Part shown: in pieces, positions 20,137 through 31,700 of the stretch | How positions within the stretch are numbered: the first letter of the stretch is position 1 | Layout of the letters: each line of letters opens with the position of its first letter | Source of the DNA: Cubamyces lactineus | Lineage: Eukaryota > Basidiomycota > Agaricomycetes > Polyporales > Polyporaceae | Assembly: GCA_022376465.1 (NCBI GenBank) | Contig: JACDTU010000002.1 | Coordinates: 806,001-870,000, forward strand | Length of the DNA stretch: 64,000 nt | Direction of reading: 5' to 3' | Made by a program: the position numbers and the translations under genes | The notes under the pieces: model-generated | The model's input: only the letters and a program-made list of their open reading frames with translations | What the model was told of the DNA's origin: nothing | Databases searched by the model: none

Positions 20137-23100
20137 TTAGTGCTTGTGCGCGTAGTTGTACCTCTGTTCGGCGAATGTCTGTAGATGTACGAGTCAATAT
20201 ACGGTTTGGTGGTGTCGAATTTGCGCTGCCCAGTACAGGTGTATTGTCGTGCAACGTCGGGGGCTGAGTATGTATATGGACCTTCGTGATTGCTGTCCAG
20301 GATGGGGAGATCCTCGTCGAGATTCTCAATGTCCGTAAGACGACACGTCGCCCACGGCTCAGCAGAGTCGACTCGCTCCAACTCCAAATTCAAATGAAGC
20401 GCTGCTCATTATTGCCTCGCAAGCATAGCTGGCGGCTTGATGATCTGTTCTATCGATATTACTGGGTAGTACACGCCGTCACACACTACTCACACAGATT
20501 CAGAGCTACCTTCGGAATGGACGATAATACCGTCCTCATTAACCTGTTCTGAGCCTTCTGTCCGCTCGGCGGAGCGGGCCCGGTGCGATCCTAGTTTGGA
20601 CGGATGAGGCGGTCGGCCTTGTAGCACGGGACAACGCACCGAGAAGGATGGTCGAGCTACAGTTCCTCTTCTGGGGACTCGGAGCTCAGGCCACACACAT
20701 GTGGAGTATAACTGCTACAATGAGCGAGAACGTACAACGACCAGGACATACCTTACCATGCTCCCATGACCACCACGCCAACCAGCGCAGTTCCGCTTCG
20801 TAGTTGTGCGAGCTCTAGACGTGGTGACATGTGAACAGCGAGCCGTTGTGAGGGCAGTCAGACGAGGTCAACCCAGTGCGCACACCAAGTCGGCCAAAAT
20901 CGGGTCGTCCGGCGCCGGAGCCGGGAATACACACGCGCAGTCGCGGCTAGCATTGCTGCGTCGCGTTCCTGGAGACTTGCAGAGATGTTCCAAGGACCAA
21001 AAACGCTGCGCACTTGACGAGTGGGAGGTCCGGCCAGGCAGATAGAGATAAGCGGAATTGGGTGGGTGGAGGCGGATGTGCTGCACGACCGGGTGGTTGG
21101 AGGGGCTTTGGTCGGGTGGACGGGCGAAGGTGGGTTTTAGTACGCCTCGAGGCGTAGTACAACGGCGCAGTGGCCTGGATTGAGCGACTTTGGGTATGCT
21201 GCGTCTGAATGAGCGTAGCGGCGTCCATATCGCTTACTACGAGAGAGCACCTGGAAACGGTTTCCGAACCAGACGAGGGTGTGGTTCAGAATGTATTCGT
21301 TGAAGCGGAGCCCGAAGGGATTCATAATGGCTGTCGCATGCTTGAAGAGGTGTCCTCGGAGACCTGTGAAAATGGTGCCGGGTATACTCTCACTATGCCG
21401 TCGCAAGGCTGAGGATGTGAGAGAGCCACAATCAGGAGATTGAGAGCGTACGTGTCCGGGCTGGTCCCATGAACATCCCATCTGGCGACAGTAAATAGGC
21501 ACTAACGTTACGCATGCAAGTTCAGCCATCGAGACCCGCATAGAATCCTCGAGTACTCACATGTTATCCGGATATCGTGTCGTAATGACGAGCACGCGGC
21601 ACGGGTGTCCTCGGGTTTTCCTACGGAGAATACATGTGAGTATCTGTGAGGGAACGCGTGGTTATACTGCGCCTGGTGGATATCGTTCTAGGTGTACACC
21701 ATCGCGAGTTGACGTCACGTAGCTGGGGTGAATGCGCGTCGAAGGGCGAGGCCTGCTATGGACCGAATAGAGGGCCAGTCATGGGATGTTGGTGATAGAC
21801 ACGTAGAGTATCGCCGTGGCTAGACTGGGCACCGCGTGAGAGAGCGAGTAGAGCACGGGTCACGTCATCAGGGCAAAGAATGGTGGATGCTCCTCAACGT
21901 ACGACTCGATGAGCACACGCTCAGTCACACCAAGGTCCTCCAAGAGACTCGAGGCCGCCATTCAGCGCCAGCGCGCAAACGGGCCGGCCGAACGAGCGCT
22001 TGACGCGTGTTTGGGAGTGACGTCACGCGTCTCGGGTAGATGACGACACGCGTCCCCGTCTCAGACGCGTCGTAAGGACTCCTTAGGACTCGGACGATGG
22101 GCTGCACAAGACGAGCTCTCCGACTACATGGAGCACCGATGTCACTGCAATCCTGGAGGTGCTCCTCTGCATTTGCAGACCATTGAGTCACCGGTCAGCG
22201 GAACGTCAGCGTCACCGCTGCGTCAACACAGCGTTCTGCAGGTACCCACCTCGGAATCGCGGCATGGCTGCATATCCTCCTCTCCTCCACCTCGGAGTGC
22301 CGCCTTTGGTCCATGGTTGCATCTCTGATACCCAAACCCCTGCAGAGTTCTACCCAACGTTCCACTGTATGACGCCATCATTGATTGAAGTTACACACTG
22401 CAAAGCTCCTTGCATATCGCGGTCAGTACGTATACAATCTCCTCGCTCCGACAAATCACTGGAAGTTTACTGTCCAACCCTAGCTGATTTTTTTCTGCAT
22501 TCCCGTCCACAGAAACTGTCCATCACCATCAGCCGATATGGGCTCTAGAAGATCGCGCAAGCGAGATTGCATCCAGACTACAGACTCAAAAAGTTCCTAT
22601 CATTGGCATTGCATCCCGAATGCACTGCAAAAGCAAATGCATCACCACCTCCAAAAATCGCCTCCGCAAGCGGCACACGCGCATTTCCAGGACGACGTGC
22701 ACAAACCTGCACTGATGCGCCCGTTGTTCCCCGCCGCTTGCCTGCGCCCGCACCCGAGCGTGCCACGTTCTCCAATGAACAAGCAGCTTTTTCCATCAAG
22801 CACCAGCCCTTTCTCTTCCGCGCGCCCGTCTTCACCTGGTCTCCAGGCACAGCGGCTCCCGTTTCACCGTCGTCCTTTGATCGCCGAAGGGCGGTCGCAT
22901 CCAACCCGCACGGATCGGCCGCCTGCGAGATACCGATCCCGCCCTTTAGATCAATATTCCCACGGTAAACATGCCAAAGGCGCGAGACTTTTCGGACTCC
23001 TTCCGGATTCTTTTCGCGCCCCGCCGGCGCCCCGGATGCCCCGCCCGATGCCGCCTTGGGTCGCGTCCGATCGGCCTGGCGCGGGCGGCTGTTCGAACCC

Positions 23101-26014
23101 GAACCCTCTGCGCTACCTCCGAGGAAGTCGGGCGAGGAGGCGGTTCGAGCGTCAACGTGATTCTCGCCGCCCTCTCACGATCCTCCAACTTGTGCGCTCG
23201 GGTTTGCTGACATGTGCCTTGCTTTGTACAGACATCTAATTGTACGTGAATCGACGGGGACCGCACCCGAGATCATGTATACGGTGCCAGAATTGAAGAG
23301 CGCATGCAGAGGTATGATGAATGCTTACTGTAGGCTCTCGGCGTCAGCATCAGTGGATGGATGCCGCGGACCGCGGTCGCGTACGCTCAGATGACAAGAC
23401 ACGCACCCTCCGTGCGCGATATCATTATGGGACATGTGCTCCTACTGTCGGCCGACTCGCAGTGACTCAACTCGATTCATGCTCAGGCTCGAGAGGAGGA
23501 TCGTCAGCGTGGAGGGAGGTAGGAGGGGAGCGTGGGTGTCGTGCTGAGTACGCTGAGTAACTGACTCCCTTCTTGGACCCATTTCTGCTATAGATGAACG
23601 AACTCTATGGAACGAGGCGCCTCTCGCACTCTGTAATCAAGCATCATCCCGATACAATTGACCGTCAGCTCTTGCATCTTGCCGTCCATCGATGGCATCG
23701 GTCGTGAGCAGTCGTCGGCCGCACTGGCTGACTGAGCATACCCAGCAAGACCTCCAACAAGCGTTGATTACAGATGATCTACCCGAATCGATGCCTATCT
23801 GCCCCACGGGCACACTGCCGACGGACCACAATAACACAACCCCCGCGCGCGTGGACCTCGCACAGCGCCCGGAGCCACACCGCGGCACGGTCCACAAGAC
23901 CACAACTCGAACCCAGACAGGCAGGCACCCCGGCGAGTCATGTTCAATACTCGCTGTGCTCGGCGCCACTGGCCACAGGTCTCGAGCGCAGGCGGTCCGG
24001 AGAGAGAAGCCCCGGAGATGCACCGACCGCATGTGGACACGCTTCCTCAGTGGCCCGCACAGCAATACGCGTGCGAGAGTGCGGAGAGTGCCTGCTGCAG
24101 TGTGGTTCAGTAGCACGGGTGTAGTTGTATGGATGCGGCGCCGGACCGAATTCGCCGTACGAACTAGGAGCTGCGGAAGGGGAAGGCACGACTGGAGTCC
24201 TGGATATCTGGATATGTGGAACGCGGCTGGGGTGTGCCAGCGGGTCGGCAAGAGTTGTGGGCGTACGTGTGCACCGCGGCGCATGCGCAGTGCCATTTCG
24301 CGAGGGGGCCCGCGAGGAAGTTATCATATCGAACTTCATCGAAGGAGTGGTGAGTACGCCCGTGAACTCACGACGACGACTCTCCGTCTGCAGGTGCGCG
24401 ACTTGTGTTGCGTGCCGAAGCGCGTCGTCAACGATAGCTACAGCTGCTGCTGCTGCTTGCAGTGCTGCGCGCCAACCCCGTGGACAGATCTGAGCGCTGC
24501 GGGTGAGTGCGTCAGTCAAAGCTCTCGAGTCTCCGCAGCCGTAGTGCATCTCATCTCTCTGCAGCATCGTGCCGCAGCAGACGCAAAGTATCACTGATAC
24601 AGATATTGGTACCTGATGACGGTACCCGCGCAGTTCGGCACAGATTAACGGTCGTGACCTGACCGGGGAGCGTATTGCTCTGCGTTCGGACAACACTGGC
24701 TTCTCGCACGAGTACACACGACGCCGTGCTGCGTTACTGCCTGCGGCGAACACATTCCTTGAACGGGAGCCGGATATCAAGATGGTTCGGATATCTGTGT
24801 CCGTCTGCCACAGCGCTTTGCTGTCCCCGTCTGGCAACTCTGGTCAACCTGATAGACTTGCTCACGTCCGGCGACCCGGCAACTCAACCCAATCGAAACG
24901 AACCCAAAAGGCTGTCCCCTCGTCATCGCGCCCGCGCGCAACCATTAGCGCAACGATCGTGATCATCTAGGTCTCTAGCTCGTGAGTGAGATATCAGGTT
25001 AACCCCTCACTAGCAGCTTGTTCGAGTCACTCACAAGAAGCAAGAAGCAAGCGTAAGATTCGACGGACACCACTGCCGGGGCAATACCTGATGGTACAGT
25101 ATCCGGACCCCGGGGGGTCTTGCCCCGGATGTCTCTCCACAGCCCCGGGCGCGGCGCGTCGATCTCACGCCGTAGTTGAGTGTGCAAATACTGTACGCAT
25201 GATCACTGCACAAGAAGCACAACAAATCCGAGTCCGAGCTGGAGTCGGACAGCCACACCGGTGCCCCTGGGCGCCTCGAACTCCAAGCGGAATGCGTTTC
25301 TTCTGCCAATGTGCGATCACTGGCAGGCGAGTCCGGTCTCCAAGCTCCAAGCTCGAGCCTCGCTCGCGCGACGGCTATAGCACAACGACTGCCTCTCGGG
25401 GCAGATCGCTGAACGCTACGCAACTCAGTTTTGCGTTCGCTCTCCGTGGTTTGTCATCCACAGTCCGCGGCACCTCCAGACTGGTAGAGCCCTGCAGACT
25501 CTGAAGCTCCAAAGCTTCACGCATGGCTGTGTACGGTACGGAGCGCCCGCGGAGCCGGTCCCGCGTCCCCAGGTGGGTCGCACATGCCAAATGCTAATGC
25601 CAATCCACGATCGTCTGCAGTCCAAGTCTGCATGGTCACTGGTGCAGAACAGTTGCTCGTGGAGAGTTCTTGTCAGTACGGTCTATGAAGTTCTTGTCCA
25701 TTCGCGAGCCCCTCGAGCGCGATCGGGAGCTCCCGACGCCCCGAGCCTCCGAGCCTCCGAGGACGCCTCGGCGCTCGAGAGCTAGCGCTGCTATAGCTGC
25801 TTTCCAAGAATACCGACATCATACGCGCTCGAGTGAGGTTATGAGTTCGAGGTGACTCGCGGAGGAGCCGCGTCGGAGTCGGGACGGCAGGGCGACCGTC
25901 GATGGGCACCGTGGGACTCTACGTAGTACGTATACGGGGGAATGGTGGTTGGCTGACCGTGCGGCGCGAATGATATAGCAGAGGGTATTCCATTCTGCTC
26001 ATTCCTTGTTCCTT

Positions 26015-26032
26015 TGCCAATGCCAATGCCAA
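26015..26032. repeat. TGCCAA hexamer repeat, three copies
   Basis: Three exact TGCCAA units lie in tandem in non-coding sequence. Confidence 0.8.
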
Positions 26033-26099
26033 TGACAAGTTTCAACGCCTTCGGGGGTTCCGGGATGCGTCCGACGTCACTTGGAGCGGCAGCGCGGCG

Positions 26100-26117
26100 T
26101 TTTTTTTTTTTTTTTTT
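26100..26117. repeat. Poly(T) tract, 18 nt (poly(A) on the minus strand)
   Basis: This is an uninterrupted run of 18 T. No retroposed gene, LINE or target-site duplication is recognisable around it, so it may be a simple homopolymer. Confidence 0.8.
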
Positions 26118-26672
26118 GCGAGGAGAAGAACATGCAATTGGTCGGGGGCCGCCGCGGGACGGAAAACTGCGCGCAGGGTGCAGGCTTCCGCGAAGATTGC
26201 GGTTGCGGGCTGCATGGCTGAAGTCTGCAGGAGCCTCGCGTTGTGTTGAATTCCGAGCCGTCGAGTTGGTGTAGTACATTGGTCCATCGTGCGCGTACGT
26301 TCGCGGGGACTGCGCTGGTGGTCAACTTTTCTTACGGGCTGAAGTGTTCATACCTTCAATTGTGGTACGCATATATACCAATCGTCCAATCATGACATGC
26401 AGTCAGAAGCAGCGTGTGGCTCAATGCTCAGCACCGGTAACAAAGATGAACGCCTCGACCGCAGCACCCATACATGCGCACATACAACCCAAACAATCTC
26501 TTCCAAACCTCCCAAATCTTCAACAAATCACACAACTCAAACGAATCATAAACGTTCAACTTTCATCCAATTCGTTCGACGTGAACTACTGCTACTACTA
26601 CGTTCCGACACATTCATGTGATGGTGACGACGTCGACCATTTCATCTCCTACAATCCAGCTGCCGGCCAAAT

Positions 26673-26704
26673 CCTTCCTTCCTTCCTTCCTTTCCTTCCT
26701 TCCT
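26673..26704. repeat. CTTC/TTCC microsatellite
   Basis: About eight tetranucleotide units with one interruption (TTTC). Confidence 0.85.
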
Positions 26705-27134
26705 ATGCGACGATAACAATGATAGTCAAGTGGATGGGGGGATAAACAATGAGAACGAGAATCCAATGGGGGGTAGCGTCCGCGCCGGGGCGGGTATACG
26801 ATGTGTAAACAAGCAAACAATGCAATGCAATGCGGGGGAAGGATGCAGATGCGGGTGCAGATGCAGCAGCAGCAGGAGAATGCGATGGTTGGGAAAGCAA
26901 AGCACAGTGGAAAGATGCGTGCGAAGAGTAAAAAAGTGCAGATGCGAAGATAAAGATGAAGATGAAGATGGTGTGGTGGTGGTCAGGAAAAATGGGAGAT
27001 GGGATGGATGGAATGAGATGAGGCAGCGTCCTTGGTTCAGGCGAGACATCGTTCGTGGGGAAATTCTTTCGTGCCATGCGATTCATACGTGCGTGCGTGC
27101 GTGAAAGCAAGCGTGGCGAGGGAGGTACACGACA

Positions 27135-27167
27135 GGGAGAGAGAGAGACTGAGAGAGACTGAGAGAG
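27135..27167. repeat. GA-rich 10-bp repeat
   Basis: Two exact copies of GAGAGAGACT and a partial third follow a GA run. The tract lies downstream of the minus-strand gene that ends at 27687. Confidence 0.75.
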
Positions 27168-27686
27168 TTCTGCATATGTACGAGGGGGCAGAGTGGGAAT
27201 CGCGCGTGGGAACCCGGCGACCCTCGCGCGAAGTGCGCTGCGAGCCGTGGGTAGGGGTGAAACCCCCTCTCCGAGGGCCCCGCGCGCACGCGGAACGGAC
27301 CGGGGACGGAGTCCTTGGGGGTGAGAGAAGCCGAGGGGAGGAGAGAGCAGAGCAGAGGCGAGATGAGAGAGGCGAGGATGTGAATGCATAAGGATAGCGA
27401 TGCGAGCAAGCGGCCGGCCGGGGCGGTCGCTCTGTCGCTGCGAACATGTTCGCGATGACGACGGCGGCCGTGGCTAGCTAACTGGACAGGCGTGACAATG
27501 CGCCCTGTGCGAGATGAGGACAGACGCGGGAGGGTATTGCTTGTATCGATGCGCACATCGACCCTGCCCAGCGTGTCCGTGCGCACGCGTGCCGAGTCGA
27601 CCGGGGCTGGCCGTAGCCTGTGCGCCAGCGGGAAGCTATGCAACAGATGGGAACCGAAAGTGCCTGGGTGCGGGGAACGGGGCCGT

Positions 27687-28734
27687 CTATGTGTGTCGCC
27701 GCCGCGTCAGACGCCGCTTTGCGTGGAACACGCCGAAGCGAATGCGCAGCGTCATGGCTTGCCAATGTTGGCGCAGGATGTGCGTGCACGTCGGTCTGGA
27801 TAGCACAATAGGTCAGTACATGGATGGTCGCTGGGAGACAGGGGACAGGAGAGACTCACGTTGACGCATGCATATCCAAATCATCCTCATCGAAGGGGCT
27901 CACCGTCTGGGACTCCTCCTCTGCGACGGTGACCTTCTCTCGCGCGTCCCTCGACGCGCCCTTCTTCGGCTTCGACGATTTCCGGATCAGACAACTCGAT
28001 CGGGAGCGCACCTCCTCCGCAACATCCTCCGCGTCCTCCTCTTCAAACGGTGACTGGTGTAGCTGAAGCGCGTTCGTCTGCTCCTGCTCCTCTTCTAATG
28101 AGCCGACGGGGCTTGACGACTGGGGCGCGTCCGTGTAGTAGTAGTACGCGGGAGGGTGGTATGGTGCGAAGCTGAACGCGCTATGTGACGTGCTGCGACG
28201 TGTCGACGCGTTCTGGGACGCGAAGGGGCTGAAGTGCGATTGACTTTCCGCGTCGTCGTCGACGTCTTCCACGTCTGAGTCGTACGCGTCGGTTCCCCAC
28301 TCGCGTTCCCATGGTGGACGCGTCGGGTTGACGCCGACCGGGTACCTGTCGTGGCTACGGGAGCGAGTTGCGCTGCCAGTGCTTGTGCGACGCCGCTTGC
28401 TTGCATGATGTGAGCGAGCGGTGGGGAGGACAGGGAAGTCGCGGTAGTCAGGGTCGTGAAGGTCACCGTTGTGGTCGACGTAGGCACGCGTCTGATGGCG
28501 TGGAGAAGGCGTCGCGCTCATTGATGAAGAAGAAGAGCTGCTGGCGTAGGCAGGGTCGAGGAGGCGAGAGATGTCAGCAGCGCGTGTGGATGGAGAGTAT
28601 TGGTGGCTGTGGCCATTGGTTGGGAGGAGTGTGGCCAGGTGGGGCAGAGGCGACTGCGATCGCCTGTGTATCTGCTTGCGTGCCGGGGAGGGCGGCGTTG
28701 AGGAAGAGGAGCTGGAGAGGGGGTAGTCGTACAT
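27687..28734 (-). CDS. Ser-rich protein with basic C-terminal exon, function unknown
   Basis: Two exons (28734-27860, 27795-27687) encode 327 aa. The first exon is rich in Ser and Pro (MYDYPLSSSSSSTPPSPARK), contains basic patches (HHASKRRRTSTGS) and acidic patches (YDSDVEDVDDDAES), and looks intrinsically disordered. The unspliced frame stops a few residues after the donor. Splicing a 64-nt intron instead joins a short exon encoding HILRQHWQAMTLRIRFGVF and then AKRRLTRRRHT. That exon is amphipathic and strongly basic and looks like a real conserved end, perhaps a nuclear localisation or binding helix. I do not recognise the family. The ATG at 28734 was preferred over one further upstream because sequence before it resembles a pyrimidine-rich leader. 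Confidence 0.65.
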
Positions 28735-31700
28735 GGTGGCTAAGGGGCTGGGGAGGGAGAGGGAGGTGGTTGAGATAGAGGGCGTTATAAAGGGCAAGTT
28801 GAACTTTGTGTGGGAGAGGGCCGAGGAATGCTCGGGGAAACTGTGGTTGGCGGGGCGATTTATGTACAGGGGATAGGGTGCCGTCCAAGCGTGAGCAAGA
28901 GGACGCTTTGTGTGGACCGGAGGACTATCTACCGCACCGGAGGAGGAGGCAAGGGAGGAGTGTGACGGGAGAGGCCACGGGCGGGGAAGGCGGACGAGGG
29001 CGAGGCCGGGCAAGTCTTTATACAACCCATCCATCCACCATCCCATCCCTCCCCTAGCCGCCCATCCCTCCCTAGCCGCCTCCATCTCAGATCCCACATC
29101 CATTATCCCACTTCACACTCCGACTTTTCCCTCCGCCTTTTCCCCTAGGGTTACGCCTCCTGCATACCTCCCCCCTTTGGTCGTCTCTCCATCCACGCCC
29201 CGTCCGCGTTGCTCGCCCGATGCCACTCGACAGCAGCCTCTCCTCTTCCTATGTCCTCTCACCTCGCCACGCTCCCCGCTGCTTTTTGCCAAAGTTCGCG
29301 TTCTCCAGCCCCACACCACCCGTGATCATCCTCCTCCGTCCTCTCTTTCCCTCGCTCTGCGATGACGAGTCATTTCGGAATTCCGAGCCAATCGGCCAAC
29401 CCGTACCCCGCGCCCCCCGCCGTAGCGTCCCGACCGCACATGTCCATCCCTCGTCCAAGATCCTCGGCCCGACGCATCCCCGATAAATCCTCCTCACACG
29501 TGACCGCGTTTCCCCTCTGGTACGACGCGCTTCCAGACTCGTCTATCGTCCAGACTGCCTCCTCTTCAACGACACAGAACGTTCTCATCTCTTCAAGTCG
29601 CACTCGCGCTTGCCCCCGAGCTCGTGCCTGATGATGTCCAGTGCGTCGATACCGATCTTACTATACTTGATACAGCGTCCCGGCCACATTGCTCAGCTTC
29701 CTGGTTCCTGACTAAGACTCCCCATCGTGCCCTTTCTTCAGGCGCCAGCTCGTGCTGGACACTACGACATCTCGCCGGTCATGCTACAGCACCCAGCACG
29801 ATTGCGCACTCATCATTCTCTCGCTTACGAGCTCGTTCAGTATCTCATCCGCAACACATCCATTTGCTGACTGATTCCACGGACTTCTCTCCCGCCCTCC
29901 CGTCCGACTTGAACTCCACCCGACCTGCTAAACCCTATCGACGACCTTCGCACCGTTCTCACCTCTCCCGCAGGCGCCCTAATCTATGCTACTGAACAGC
30001 AGCGCTCTGTAGACAAGGCTTCGGCGGCTGTACCATATACAGTGGCATCGAGGGAAGACTTCGAACCCACCACCGGCGACCGATGATATCGGTATCCGGA
30101 AAGCAGATGCGTCCTCGCTTCTATGCCCGATCCCTCTTCCTACTGCACCCCCCGCTGGCTCCTAGCACCGCACGCACCGCTGCGCTCGAGCACGCACCTT
30201 CTCTCGCCGCGACCGACGTCCACATCTTTCTCACCGCTCCTTGGCGCGCGGCAATACGCTTCCAATTTGAGTGCATCGCAGCAGCACCTCAGCTTAGCTT
30301 CCCGAGCAACTCTCCTTGCTCCAAGTATAGCGCTGCCGTTCAAGTCCTACAGTACTGCTGCTGCTATAGCTAAACGCCGGCACTCGAGCACCTGCTTCCC
30401 TCCCATGCGGAAACCCCGACCGGCCTCCCTTAGCGATCAAACTCCGCTTGCAGTGCCGCCCGACAACCCACACGCACTCGAATTCGGGCGTACAGTACAT
30501 ACGCTTCTGCTCGCTCGTCGGTGTTCTCAGGCGCGCACACATGCTCACACATCCATCTGCCCCGGGGCTGGTCACTCTAGAGATGCGGCCGCGATCCTAG
30601 CGCGCCATCGCCGCATCGCTATCGCCCCGACCCAGCCAGCCCAGCCAATCCACGCGCGTGGGCACTCTGGTGAGGCCCGAGGTACCATATGGAGGCACAA
30701 CGCCATCTAGGCTCCCGGTACCTAGTAGTTTACAGCCCAGGCAAGACTTTCTCCTCCCTATTAGGTTCCAAGCCTCCAAGGATTCCAGGCGGGCGCTAGG
30801 ACGGCGGACGATTCCATGGACCCAGGCCGACCTTGGCTACTGGGGCCTCCCCCCCTCCCCTCCCCTAGCCTCCTTCGCTTCTCTGTGATACGCTCTGCTG
30901 CCGGTTCGCCGATGGTGCGCCGCGTCCGCGTCGGCCGTAGCGCGCGCGGGGGGCTGCGCCTCGAACGAGCGTGCGGCGAAAGCTTGGGACGCTTGGAGCT
31001 CAGAAGAGCGGGCGGCGGGTCGAAGGCTGCGAGGCTGGGGCGCCCGAAGATGAGCGGAGGCGCGAGGCTGGGGCTGAGGCTGAGGCTGGAGGCTGGAGGA
31101 TCGCGGCGCGAGATGTTGAGGCTTGAGGCGCAGCGAGGCGCGGGCGCACCAGGACGCGCGCGGAGGGATCTCGTCGCTCGCGGTCAGAACAATACAGTAT
31201 GCAGTGTCGCAGTATCCTCGTCTTCTCTCGTGATAGCACTACCTACATCATCTGCATCACTGCATCGCGGACGTACTCGCCTCGCGCCCGACAGTATCCA
31301 GCCCTCGAGCCTTAACCTCGAGCTTGAGGCGCGCAGTCTGGCTGTGCGCGCGCGCATGATGTGGTCGTCGTGCGCGCACTGTTCGTCAATTGACTGGAAC
31401 AGCGCCTGACGCCGTCCCCCGTCAAAATCAGGATGCATGAGATCCAGTAGTCTGGCAGTGCAGGGTCCTCCGCCTGGCAGGCCCGTCGACGGTCGACGTC
31501 ACCTCAGGGTCAGGGTCTTGCCACAAACAAGAGGCCGGCCGGTGCGACCGCCACTACTACACACTATGAGTAGTATCGCGATCCCCCCCGCGCCCGCATC
31601 GATCTCTGACACGTTCTGTGCGTAGGGTTACGGTGCTTTGTTACCCGGAGTGCGATTACTATGGGCGCGTATGTCACTGTGCCGTCGCTCGTGCTCGTGG

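Larger units (their letters stand above)
20137..27686. other. 7.5-kb gene-poor stretch
   Basis: No ORF has both coding character and recognisable motifs. Long open frames at 22538-23239 (+), 23692-24597 (+) and 23944-24837 (-) overlap each other or lack any domain. A short exon-like segment at about 21260-21400 (-) is treated as a finding. Simple repeats at 26.0, 26.1, 26.7 and 27.1 kb are listed separately. The part below 27687 probably includes the 3' untranslated region of the next minus-strand gene. Confidence 0.5.

Noticed and set aside
22538..23239. 233-codon basic, Pro-rich frame
   Set aside because: No domain; it overlaps another long frame and its composition matches local base content.
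23692..24837. Overlapping open frames of about 300 codons on both strands
   Set aside because: Neither has recognisable motifs or splice logic; long two-strand openness is expected in GC-rich sequence.
26100..26117. Poly(A) tract (minus strand) as the tail of a retroelement
   Set aside because: No reverse transcriptase, SINE promoter or target-site duplication nearby; a simple homopolymer is enough.
30816..31409. 197-codon Gly/Arg/Leu-rich frame
   Set aside because: A GGCTGGAGG-type simple composition explains it; no conserved motif.
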